Shown here piece by piece: positions 1 through 7,615 of a stretch of DNA of 9,545 nucleotides. The stretch is taken from the NCBI GenBank assembly GCA_023394015.1, contig JAEXBL010000369.1, positions 1 to 9,545 of the forward strand, in the 5' to 3' direction. Both the position numbers and the translations under genes were made by a program. A model generated the notes under the pieces. The model did no database searches. It was not told the origin of the DNA and saw nothing but the letters and a program-made list of their open reading frames with translations. Position 1 is the stretch's first letter. Each line of letters begins with the position of its first letter. Source of the DNA: Pseudomonadota bacterium. Lineage in GTDB: Bacteria; Pseudomonadota; Gammaproteobacteria; Burkholderiales; Burkholderiaceae_C.

Positions 1-546
<546 letters not shown>

Positions 547-572
547 GGGGTCTCCTGTGGTGGGTATTGAAA

Positions 573-1238
<666 letters not shown>

Positions 1239-1266
1239 GCTTGATGCTCCTGCGCCGCGGCCCGGT

Positions 1267-1983
1267 TCATGCCGCCGCCTTGATGCCGCCGGCGGCGGTG
1301 GCCACGCGCTCGACGCGCACCAGCTTGCTGACGAAGATGCCGGGGGTGACGATGGCCTCGGGGTCGAGCGCGCCCAGCGGCACCACCTCGTGCACGCTGG
1401 CCACGGTGAAGCGCGCTGCCATGGCCATCACCGGGCCGAAGTTGCGCGCCGACATGCGGTAGCTCAGGTTGCCCCAGCGGTCGCCACGCTCGGCCTTGAT
1501 CAGCGCCACGTCGCCGTGGATCGGGTACTCCAGCACGTAATCGCGGCCGTTGATGCGGCGCGTTTCCTTCGGGCTGCCGTCGGCGTGGCGCGCCAGCTCG
1601 GTGCCGAAGCCGGTGGGCGTGAAGAAGGCGCCGATGCCGGCCCCGGCGGCGCGCAGGCGCTCGGCCAGGTTGCCCTGCGGCACCAGCTCCAGCTCGATGC
1701 GGCCGCTGCGGTACAGGCCATCGAACACGTGACTGTCGACCTGGCGCGGAAAGCTGCAGATGATCTTGCGCACGCGGCCCGTGGCCAGCAGCGCGGCCAA
1801 GCCCGTGTCGCCATTGCCGGCGTTGTTGTTGACCACCGTCAGATCGCGCGCGCCGTGCGCGATCAGCCCGTCGATCAGCTCGGCCGGGATGCCGGCCGTG
1901 CCAAAGCCGCCGATGAGCACGGTGGCGCCGTCCTTCACCCCGGCCAGCGCCTCGGCCACCGAAGGGGCGATCTTGTCGACCAT
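1267..1983 (-). CDS. pcaI: 3-oxoadipate CoA-transferase subunit A
   Basis: Alpha subunit of 3-oxoadipate CoA-transferase, the partner of PcaJ directly downstream. It has 238 residues from the chosen start. The family I CoA-transferase signature 1 is complete at residues 18-33 (DGATVLIGGFGTAGIP). FFTPTGFGTELA and the C-terminal EAIVTPGIFVSKLVRV are typical of the subunit. The ATG at 1983-1981 is preferred over an upstream in-frame GTG at 2016 because a clear AGGAG lies 7 nt before it and the protein then starts just before the conserved domain, as in homologues. It opens the pcaIJF block. The 634 nt upstream, back to pcaD, hold only an IS remnant, so this block probably needs its own promoter. 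I could not identify one with confidence. Confidence 0.95.
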   Translation of the reverse strand: MVDKIAPSVAEALAGVKDGATVLIGGFGTAGIPAELIDGLIAHGARDLTVVNNNAGNGDTGLAALLATGRVRKIICSFPRQVDSHVFDGLYRSGRIELELVPQGNLAERLRAAGAGIGAFFTPTGFGTELARHADGSPKETRRINGRDYVLEYPIHGDVALIKAERGDRWGNLSYRMSARNFGPVMAMAARFTVASVHEVVPLGALDPEAIVTPGIFVSKLVRVERVATAAGGIKAAA

Positions 1984-2033
1984 GTCGTCACTCCTGGGTT
2001 GATGTGGCGCTCGCACTGCGCCATATGAGTCGC

Positions 2034-2055
2034 TGCTAGATTGTGAGTTGCTAGA
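2034..2055. repeat. Short direct repeat TGCTAGA x2 upstream of pcaI
   Basis: The 7-bp word TGCTAGA occurs at 2034-2040 and 2049-2055, a start-to-start spacing of 15 nt, 51-72 nt upstream of the pcaI ATG. This is seen directly. It could be part of an operator for pcaIJF, debris of the IS end, or chance. The distance from the gene suits a promoter-proximal site, but there is no independent support. Confidence 0.3.
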
Positions 2056-2118
2056 GGTGGTTATGAACGATCGCTAACGCGACCTGCGAATATGTCAGTC
2101 GCTTTCGCGGTGGCGCGC

Positions 2119-2410
2119 TCACATCCAAAGCGAGTGCCGCTCGTCTGCCCTCTCTTGATCGCGGATGTACTGCCGAAAGGCTGCTCTTTTCGCGCCTATC
2201 GTGAAAACGAAATACCCTCTGACCCAGAAGCCCTGGCCTACGAAGTTGTGCGTTTGCTTCCCATACATCCTGGCCAAGTGAATAGCCGTCTTGCCTTTGA
2301 TGAATCCCACCACGTTGGAGACTGCATACTTGAGCGGTATCGGCAGCAGCATGTGTACATAGCAACTGTCTGTGCAGTATGCGCCTGCGGCACTTGGGAG
2401 TGAAGACCAC
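2119..2410 (-). pseudogene. IS200/IS605 TnpA-like (Y1) transposase, internally deleted and frameshifted
   Basis: Two pieces of a single-strand Y1 transposase are joined out of frame. The N-terminal piece (from 2410) reads VVFTPKCRRRILHRQL, matching the start of IS200-type TnpA. The C-terminal piece, in another frame and ending at 2119, reads YVHMLLPIPLKYAVS, then VVGFIKGKTAIHLARMYG, then FWVRGYFVFTIG and RQYIRDQERADER. The tyrosine of RQYIRDQ corresponds to the expected catalytic Tyr. About 30 codons that normally lie between the pieces are missing, and the first histidine of the HUH motif (normally DHVH) is replaced, leaving YVH. An in-frame TAG also lies just upstream of VVFTPK. An intact TnpA is about 130-150 residues, so this is a dead remnant. 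It offers no current function beyond marking a past insertion. Confidence 0.85.
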
Positions 2411-2551
2411 TTGCTATTTGCTCTCCCATTTGCTGTGGTGCAAAAATTTCAAACTTCTCTGTTGCTTTGATTTTCTCTGGCGTGCTTAGGAACTCACGTT
2501 TGAAAGTCTCTGCGATGGAACGTCCTCCATAAGTCAAACTTCAACTGTTTC

Positions 2552-2568
2552 CCCCGGCAAAGTCGGGG
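2552..2568. repeat. REP-like / IS-end hairpin
   Basis: An imperfect palindrome with 7-nt arms, CCCCGGC and GTCGGGG, around an AAA loop (one mismatch) lies 5' of the transposase remnant and about 50 nt past the pcaD stop. On the minus strand it is preceded by TTTTTTGGAGAT rather than followed by a T-run, so it is not a typical intrinsic terminator. Such hairpins are the TnpA recognition structures of IS200/IS605 ends and also the core of REP elements. It is probably the left end of the decayed element, but it could still stabilise the 3' end of the upstream transcript. Confidence 0.55.
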
Positions 2569-2617
2569 ATCTCCAAAAAACCAATCGCTATCTCGGCGCG
2601 CCGGCAGGATTGGGCGG

Positions 2618-3409
2618 TCAGTCGCGAGGCGACGGCGCTGACACGTGAGCCAGCAACTCGGCGGTGAAGCGAGCCGGCTGCTCAATGTTGGAAAGATGAC
2701 CAGCGTCCAGGATAACCGCGCGCGCACCGACGATGCCGGCTTGCAGTTCGTGCGACAACTCCGGTGGCGTAGACAGGTCATGATCGCCGCCTATCACCAG
2801 TGTGGGCGCGTGGATTGTCGCCAGAGCCGGGCGCAGATCCGCGGCCGCCAGCGCATGGCAATTCGCCACATAGCCATCGGCCGACGTCGCGCCGAACACG
2901 GCCTTCAGCTGCGCCATGCGCGCCGGCTGGGCAGCGTAGAACGCGGCGCTGAACCAGCGCGGCACGATCACGTCGGCCATAGCCGCCATGCCGTCCTTGC
3001 GCACCTGCTCGATCCGCTTTGACCAGATGGCGTCGGAGCCGACCCGCGCAGCGCTGTTGCAGATGACCAGTCGTCCGATGCGCGCCGACTGGTGAGCGGC
3101 CAGCCACAAGCCGGTGAGTCCGCCCATCGAAAGGCCGCAAAAATGCACCCGTTCGATGCGCAACTCATCCAGCAGCCGGATCACGTCCTGACCGAGCTGA
3201 TCGATACGGTACGGGCCGGGCGGAACCGACGAGGCACCGTGTCCACGGGTGTCGTAGCGCAACACGCGGAAGCGGGCGCTCAGCACCGGCATTTGCTCTT
3301 CCCACATGCTGAGGTCGCTGCCGAGCGAGTTCGACAGCACCAGCACTGGCGCATCGGCCGGGCCGTCGAGGCGGTGATGCAAGGTCACGGCGGGTGGTAC
3401 GACAGGCAT
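2618..3409 (-). CDS. pcaD: 3-oxoadipate enol-lactonase
   Basis: Alpha/beta hydrolase of 263 residues that opens 3-oxoadipate enol-lactone to 3-oxoadipate, where the catechol and protocatechuate branches merge. The catalytic triad is visible: Ser94 in the nucleophile elbow GLSMGG, Asp211 in GGDHDLSTPP, and His238 in DAGHLSNIE. The oxyanion region SNSLGSDLSMW (26-36) and RYDTRGHGAS (51-60) are characteristic of PcaD/CatD. The ATG at 3409 lies 15 nt after the stop of the Bug receptor gene, with only a weak purine-rich site, so translational coupling is likely. It is the last intact gene of the catB block before the IS remnant. Given its catBC neighbours the name catD would also be correct. It is a stand-alone hydrolase, not the PcaL fusion with carboxymuconolactone decarboxylase. 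Confidence 0.93.
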   Translation of the reverse strand: MPVVPPAVTLHHRLDGPADAPVLVLSNSLGSDLSMWEEQMPVLSARFRVLRYDTRGHGASSVPPGPYRIDQLGQDVIRLLDELRIERVHFCGLSMGGLTGLWLAAHQSARIGRLVICNSAARVGSDAIWSKRIEQVRKDGMAAMADVIVPRWFSAAFYAAQPARMAQLKAVFGATSADGYVANCHALAAADLRPALATIHAPTLVIGGDHDLSTPPELSHELQAGIVGARAVILDAGHLSNIEQPARFTAELLAHVSAPSPRD

Positions 3410-3424
3410 GAGCGACTTTCGGCT

Positions 3425-4423
3425 TCAATTGGCCACGATGTTGCGCTCGCGGATCAGCTTGCCCCAGCGTTCAGTCTCGCGCGCCAGGTGGGTGCCCAGT
3501 TCCGCCGGCGTGGAGCCTATGGGCTCGGCGCCGATCGAGGCAAACTTGGTCTTCACGGCGGGCTTGGCCATGGCCTCGAGCAGCGCCTTGTTGAGGCCCT
3601 CGACGATCGCGCGCGGCGTATCGGCCGGCACGAACACCGCGAACCAGGGCGACAGGTCATAACCCGGCAGGCCCGCCTCGGCGACGGTCGGCACCTGGGG
3701 CAGCGTGGACGAGCGCTTGGCGGTCGTCACGCCCAGCGCGCGCAGCTTGCCGGCGTCGATGTGCGGCTTGGCCGAGGTGATGCTGTCGAACATGTAGCTG
3801 ACCTGGCCACCCAGCAAGTCCGCCATGGCCGGCCCGCTGCCGCGGTAGGGTACGTGCTGCATCTGCACTTTGCCCATGTGGGCGAACAGCTCCCCCGCCA
3901 GGTGGATCGAGGTGCCGTTACCGGCCGAGGCATAGGTGAGGCGGCCGGGCGCCTCGCGCGCGGCAGCGAGCACTTCGCCAACGGTCTTGATGTTGGGCTG
4001 CGTGTGGTTGACCACCAGGACGTTCGGCACCACCGCCAGCAGGCTGACCGGGGTAAAGTCCTTGACCGGGTCGTAGCTCAGCGTCGAATACAGGAACTTG
4101 TTGGTGGCCATGCCGATGGACGTGATCATCATCGTGTAGCCATCAGGCTTGGACTTGGCGACCTGGTCGGCGCCGATGTTGCCACCCGCTCCCGGGCGGT
4201 TCTCGATCACAAAGGGCTTGCCCAAGGCTCGCCCCATCTCGTCGCCCAGCGTGCGGGCAATGACATCCATAGCGCCGCCAGGAGGAAAGGGAACCACCCA
4301 CTTCACCGGCCTGGATGGCCAAGCGTCGGTCTGAGCGTGGGTCCAAGGCGCAGCCAGCGCGACCGTGACAGCCACCACGGGCACCCAGCGCGACAGTCGA
4401 AAAGCGGAAAATGAATAAGACAT
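3425..4423 (-). CDS. Bug/TctC-family periplasmic solute-binding receptor
   Basis: Tripartite tricarboxylate transporter receptor-like protein (Bug family), 332 residues from the chosen ATG. It begins with a Sec signal peptide: Arg10 and Arg13, hydrophobic VPVVAVTVALAA, then THA with likely cleavage after Ala30. The mature part has the family hallmarks: PVKWVVPFPPGGAMDVIAR, ENRPGAGGNIGADQVAKS, PDGYTM, YDPVKDFTPVSLLA and VPTVAEAGLPGYDLSPWF. These proteins bind a small carboxylated ligand in the periplasm. No TctA/TctB membrane subunits are in the window, so it is an orphan receptor here. Its place between catC and pcaD suggests a ligand linked to the pathway, such as muconate, a lactone or an aromatic acid, but that is inference. 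An in-frame ATG two codons upstream (4429) is equally possible; neither has a clear Shine-Dalgarno site. Confidence 0.9.
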   Translation of the reverse strand: MSYSFSAFRLSRWVPVVAVTVALAAPWTHAQTDAWPSRPVKWVVPFPPGGAMDVIARTLGDEMGRALGKPFVIENRPGAGGNIGADQVAKSKPDGYTMMITSIGMATNKFLYSTLSYDPVKDFTPVSLLAVVPNVLVVNHTQPNIKTVGEVLAAAREAPGRLTYASAGNGTSIHLAGELFAHMGKVQMQHVPYRGSGPAMADLLGGQVSYMFDSITSAKPHIDAGKLRALGVTTAKRSSTLPQVPTVAEAGLPGYDLSPWFAVFVPADTPRAIVEGLNKALLEAMAKPAVKTKFASIGAEPIGSTPAELGTHLARETERWGKLIRERNIVAN

Positions 4424-4467
4424 GAACATATGGGTAAACAACAAACTTGGTTGGACGATGGGCGCGG

Positions 4468-4755
4468 TCAGGCGCCCTCACGGATGGCAGAACCGTGGCG
4501 CGCCAGAGGGGTGACCTCGATGCGCATGTAAGGAAACAGCGGCAAGCCCGAAAGCAGCGCATGCAGTTCATCGTTCGACGCGACGTTGAAGACGCTGTAG
4601 TTGGCATACTCGCCGACCACGCGCCAAAGGTGCCGCCACTGGCCTTTGCGCTGCAGATCCTCAGCGTAGGCTTTCTCGCGCGCCTTGATTTCGTCGAACT
4701 CGGCCCCGCTCAGGTGAGCGGGTGGTTGAACATCCATTCGAACTAGGAAAAGCAT
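4468..4755 (-). CDS. catC: Muconolactone Delta-isomerase
   Basis: Small cytoplasmic isomerase of 95 residues, the normal size of CatC, that converts (+)-muconolactone to 3-oxoadipate enol-lactone. The N-terminal MLFLVRMDVQPP and the segments EKAYAEDLQRKGQWRHLWRV, GEYANYSVFNV and LSGLPLFPYMRIEVTPLARH are characteristic and run through the whole protein. The ATG at 4755 overlaps the catB stop by one base (TGATG) and has an AAGGAG site 8 nt upstream, inside the end of catB, so the two are translationally coupled. It is followed after 44 nt by the Bug receptor gene. The product of CatB directly upstream is its substrate and the product goes to PcaD downstream. Assignment is secure. Confidence 0.95.
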   Translation of the reverse strand: MLFLVRMDVQPPAHLSGAEFDEIKAREKAYAEDLQRKGQWRHLWRVVGEYANYSVFNVASNDELHALLSGLPLFPYMRIEVTPLARHGSAIREGA

Positions 4756-5960
4756 CAGGAAGTCTCCTTGGGTGGGGGATTGCTTGCGGCACCGTCGGCC
4801 CCGACTGCGGACATGCCGACCGCATGCACGCGCGCACGGCGGCGGTCGAAGCTCTTCAGCTGCCTGGGCTCAACCTCTACGCCAAAGCCGGGTCCATCGG
4901 GCAAAAGCAGGTCGCCGTCAGCGCGCGACATCGGCTCGCGGACCACATCCTCCACCAGCAACTGCGGGCCGAACAGCTCACAGCCGTGGTGGGTTCCCGG
5001 CAGCGTGGCAAAGACATGGGCGGAGGCCGCGCTGCCGATCGAGGTCTCCAGCATGGTGCCGCCGTACCAACCGATGTCGGCCGCGCGCGCGATAGCGGCC
5101 ACTTCGCGCGTGCGCAGCAGGCCACCATGCTTGGCGATCTTCAGGGAGAACACATGGCAGGCACGCTGGCTGGCCAAGGCCATCGCCTCGAACGGCGTAC
5201 ATACCGATTCGTCGGCCATCACCAGGGCACCAGGCAACTGGTCAGTCAGCCGCTTCAGCGCCTCGACATTCCAGCGTGCCACGGGCTGCTCGATCAACGA
5301 AACACCGACATCGATCAAAGCCGGCAGGAAGCGCCGCGCGGTGTGACCACTCCACGCCTGGTTGACGTCGATGACCAGCGGGGCACGACCCTGGAGTTCG
5401 CGTGCGATGCGGGCGACGTGCGCGACGTCGTCGGCAGGGTCGCGCGCGCCAATCTTGATCTTGAACAGCGCATGCTGGCGCCGTTCTAGCAGACCGAAGG
5501 CCTCTTGCAGGTCGCGCTCGACCTGCCCGCTGGCCAGCGTCCATGCCAGCGGCAGGCGCTCGTGCTGCTTGCCGCCCAGCAGTTGCCAGGCCGGCAAACC
5601 ATGCTGGCGCGCCACGGCGTCGATGACGGCCATTTCCACTGCAGCCTTGGCAAAGGTATTTCCTCGGCAGGCCAGGTCCATGCGCGCCAGCAGCGCCTCG
5701 AAGCGAGACCCATCTTGCCCCTCGAGCGCGGGCTTCAGATGCTGCTCGACGGTGTGCAGGATGCTCTCGGGCGACTCTTCGTTCCACGACGGTCCACCAA
5801 TGGTGGCAGCTTCGCCGAAGCCGGTGGCGCCCCCTTTCAGGAACACCTGCACGATCACTGGCGACTGGCGCTGGATCACGCCAAACGACAACTTGTGGGC
5901 ACGCACCGTCGGGATATCCAGAATGCGCGCCTCGATGCGCTCGATGAAGCAATCGTGCAT
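4755..5960 (-). CDS. catB: Muconate cycloisomerase
   Basis: Enolase-superfamily enzyme of 401 residues that cyclises cis,cis-muconate to muconolactone using Mn2+. Catalytic residues are in place with numbering nearly equal to that of the Pseudomonas enzyme: Lys169 in KIKIG, metal ligands Asp198 (DVNQAW), Glu224 (IEQP) and Asp250 (ADES), Lys274 (SLK) and Glu328 (GCELFGP). The N-terminal capping domain covers about 1-130. CatB is usually about 370-375 residues; this one has about 25 extra, polar, Ala/Pro-rich residues at the C-terminus whose codons include the catC ribosome binding site. The ATG at 5960 has no good Shine-Dalgarno site: the leader is a pyrimidine-rich run. It is the first gene of the block and divergent from the LysR regulator. 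Activity on chloromuconates cannot be judged from sequence, but no chlorocatechol genes are nearby. Confidence 0.93.
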   Translation of the reverse strand: MHDCFIERIEARILDIPTVRAHKLSFGVIQRQSPVIVQVFLKGGATGFGEAATIGGPSWNEESPESILHTVEQHLKPALEGQDGSRFEALLARMDLACRGNTFAKAAVEMAVIDAVARQHGLPAWQLLGGKQHERLPLAWTLASGQVERDLQEAFGLLERRQHALFKIKIGARDPADDVAHVARIARELQGRAPLVIDVNQAWSGHTARRFLPALIDVGVSLIEQPVARWNVEALKRLTDQLPGALVMADESVCTPFEAMALASQRACHVFSLKIAKHGGLLRTREVAAIARAADIGWYGGTMLETSIGSAASAHVFATLPGTHHGCELFGPQLLVEDVVREPMSRADGDLLLPDGPGFGVEVEPRQLKSFDRRRARVHAVGMSAVGADGAASNPPPKETS

Positions 5961-6138
5961 GAGAAGGAGTGAGAAGGTAGAGGAATGAGCGTGAACTGAC
6001 CCAAAGCTTATGGTTGCAACTACGATCTGTAAAATGATTTATTTCTTATGTTTTATTCGATTCTCTCGATGATTTGCGAGACTTGGTTTTCCTGCCCGCC
6101 GATACCAAGGTTGGCCTGACGGGTTCGCCGTCTCCGTG
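5961..6138. promoter_or_regulatory. catB / LysR-regulator divergent control region
   Basis: 178 bp between divergent start codons, with an A+T-rich core (about 6021-6070) unlike the rest of the window, the typical layout for a LysR-type regulator and its target. A perfect 8-bp palindrome GTTGCAAC lies at 6013-6020. On the minus strand a possible catB promoter has TTTACA at 6033-6028 and CATAAG at 6012-6007 with a short 15-nt spacer that contains this palindrome. TCGAT occurs twice (6057-6061, 6066-6070) around TCTC. CCAA-GG-TTGG at 6105-6114 is a further small inverted repeat. I could not find a clean ATAC-N7-GTAT CatR/BenM-type operator. The existence of the control region is secure; the individual boxes are tentative. 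Confidence 0.6.
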
Positions 6139-7050
6139 ATGGAAATTCGTCAGCTGCGCTACTTTCTCAAGCTGTGCGAGACCGAGCACCTCACTCGTTC
6201 GGCCGGCCAGTTGTCGGTGACGCAGTCGACGCTGTCACACGGGCTGCGTCAGCTCGAGGAGGAAATCGGCGTGCAGTTGTTCGACCGGATCGGCCGGGGA
6301 CTGCGGCTGTCGCAAGCGGGGCACACTTTCCGCGATTACGCGTCGCGCGCGCTGCAGGAGATTGAGAACGGCCGCATGGCGCTCGACGACCTGGCGGCAC
6401 TGCGCGCCGGGGTGATCTCAGTGGGCGTGATTCCAAGCTACATGACGACGCTGCTGCCGTCCGCCATCGCCTGTTTTCACGCCGCCCATCCGGCGATGAA
6501 GGTGGTGGCACGCGACTTGCCGGCCGACCTCATCCGCACCGAACTGGCCGCCGGCCGCCTGGACCTGGGCATCTCGTTCGACGACCCCGAGCGCCATGAG
6601 CCGCTGACCGCACAACCCCTGTTCAGTGAAAGCCTGCAATTGATGGTGCCGCCCGGCCACGCCCTGGCGGCGTGCCGCAAGGTGCCGCTGGTGCGCCTGC
6701 ACGGCCTGCCGTGCATACTGCAACCGCGCGCCTTCGTCACGCGCCGGTTGCTGGATGCCGCACTGCGCGAGCAGCACTCCGCGCCCGAGGTGTTGATGGA
6801 GCTCGACTCGGTTATGGCGTTGCTGGCAACGGCGCGCGCCACCGGCCTAGCTACCGTCGTTCCGGAGCGAGCCGCCTTACACGCCGACGGGCTGCAACGC
6901 GTGCTGCTGAGAGACCCAGAGCCGCAACGCCGCGCCGTCATCCTCACCCGCGCCACCACACCACCGGGACGTGCGACTCTGGCGTTTGTGCACGCTGTTA
7001 CGTTGACCAGCCAGTCCGCGACAATGCCCTCCGACATTGACCCACAATGA
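6139..7050 (+). CDS. LysR-type transcriptional regulator of the cat cluster
   Basis: LysR-family protein of 303 residues. The winged helix-turn-helix is at about 1-60 (IRQLRYFLKLCETEHLTRSA, then QSTLSHGLRQLEEEIGVQLFDR and LSQAG). A linker helix runs to about residue 90, and the effector domain begins at GVISVGVIPS. Divergent position next to catB makes control of catBC-bug-pcaD its likely job, with muconate or a related compound as inducer (inference). The helix-turn-helix reads TQSTLSHGL rather than the AQPPLSRQI pattern of CatR/CatM/BenM/ClcR, and the effector domain gives no close match by eye, so I do not name it catR. The ATG at 6139 is used; a GTG is adjacent at 6136. The 3' end has an atypical Ser/Thr-rich tail, and the next gene starts 4 nt after the stop. 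Confidence 0.9.
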   Translation: MEIRQLRYFLKLCETEHLTRSAGQLSVTQSTLSHGLRQLEEEIGVQLFDRIGRGLRLSQAGHTFRDYASRALQEIENGRMALDDLAALRAGVISVGVIPSYMTTLLPSAIACFHAAHPAMKVVARDLPADLIRTELAAGRLDLGISFDDPERHEPLTAQPLFSESLQLMVPPGHALAACRKVPLVRLHGLPCILQPRAFVTRRLLDAALREQHSAPEVLMELDSVMALLATARATGLATVVPERAALHADGLQRVLLRDPEPQRRAVILTRATTPPGRATLAFVHAVTLTSQSATMPSDIDPQ

Positions 7051-7054
7051 CACC

Positions 7055-7489
7055 ATGTTCACCCCCTCGCAGGAACAAGTCCGCCGTTTCTTCTGCAGCG
7101 CCTGGGCCAGGCAGCAGGCCGGCCAGCCGCTGGAAGCCATCGAGCAGCTGGCGGCCGGCTGGATCGCCGAGCACCCGGAATGGCACGCGGACTTTGCCGA
7201 CGCCGACGCCGCGGTGGCGCGCGACTATGGCGACGGCGCGGTGGGTGGCAACCCGTTTCTGCACCTGTCGATGCACCTGTCGATCAGCGAGCAGTGCAGC
7301 ATCGACCAGCCGCGCGGCATCCGCCAGGCGGTGGAACTGCTGGCCGCGCGCCGCGGCGACCTGCACGCGGCGCACCACGAGGTGATGGAGTGCCTGGGCC
7401 AGATGCTGGCCGATGCGCAGTCGAGCGGCGGCGCGCCCGATGGCGCGGCCTACATCGCCGCCGTGCAGCGGCGCGCCACGCGGGACTGA
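7055..7489 (+). CDS. DUF1841 family protein
   Basis: Protein of 144 residues from the ATG at 7055, with no known function. It matches the DUF1841 pattern of proteobacteria from end to end: the opening MFTPSQEQVRRFFCSAW, the block NPFLHLSMHLSISEQ (66-80), QPRGIRQ, and AAHHEVMECLGQML (105-118). The several conserved histidines and acidic residues could bind metal, but that is only a possibility. There is no signal peptide or membrane segment. An upstream in-frame TTG (7037) lies within the regulator gene and is not favoured because family members start at MF(T/N/S)PS. No Shine-Dalgarno site is seen, and the start is only 4 nt after the regulator stop. It is probably not functionally part of the cat operon, since its own promoter would lie within the end of the regulator gene. 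Confidence 0.85.
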   Translation: MFTPSQEQVRRFFCSAWARQQAGQPLEAIEQLAAGWIAEHPEWHADFADADAAVARDYGDGAVGGNPFLHLSMHLSISEQCSIDQPRGIRQAVELLAARRGDLHAAHHEVMECLGQMLADAQSSGGAPDGAAYIAAVQRRATRD

Positions 7490-7615
7490 TGCGGGCCGCT
7501 GCACGCCGGTGACGGACTGGCGGCTGCCGTCTCTCCCTGCATAGAATGAAGCCGTTCCGCCGCCCTGCGCCGGTGCGCAGGTGATGGCAAGAAAACCACG
7601 ATCAGGAGACCCGCC
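7490..7615 (+). promoter_or_regulatory. Leader region of the hemerythrin-domain gene
   Basis: 126-nt intergenic region. A TAGAAT at 7542-7547 resembles a -10 box and is placed 69 nt before the next start, but no good -35 is found at the proper distance. An AGGAG ribosome binding site lies at 7604-7608. No terminator for the DUF1841 gene is visible here, so read-through from it is possible. Confidence 0.3.

Larger units (their letters stand above)
2051..2575 (-). mobile_element. Decayed IS200/IS605-family insertion sequence
   Basis: The stretch between pcaD and pcaI carries a broken Y1-type transposase (2119-2410) and, upstream of it on the minus strand, a GC-rich hairpin (2552-2568) of the kind found at IS200/IS605 and REP-associated ends. 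The part at about 2200-2560 is clearly richer in A+T than the flanking genes, which fits a foreign origin. Elements of this family have no terminal inverted repeats and make no target duplication, so the outer limits cannot be fixed and the coordinates are approximate. On the right-end side (2051-2118) I see no convincing second subterminal hairpin. There is no tnpB gene. The element is certainly inactive as judged from its transposase. Confidence 0.65.

Noticed and set aside
2238..2537. Minus-strand reading frame of 99 codons across the IS 5' region (TTG start)
   Set aside because: Starts at TTG without a ribosome binding site, has no recognised family, and runs through the transposase remnant in the wrong frame. 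The relatively A+T-rich first 50 codons are most likely untranslated IS sequence.
2552..2568. Hairpin as a rho-independent terminator of the catB block
   Set aside because: On the minus strand the T-run precedes the stem instead of following it, and the downstream sequence is GAAAC, so the terminator pattern is not met.
3092..4414. Plus-strand open reading frame of 440 codons
   Set aside because: Antisense shadow of pcaD and the Bug receptor gene; low-complexity Arg/Gly/His-rich product with no recognisable family.
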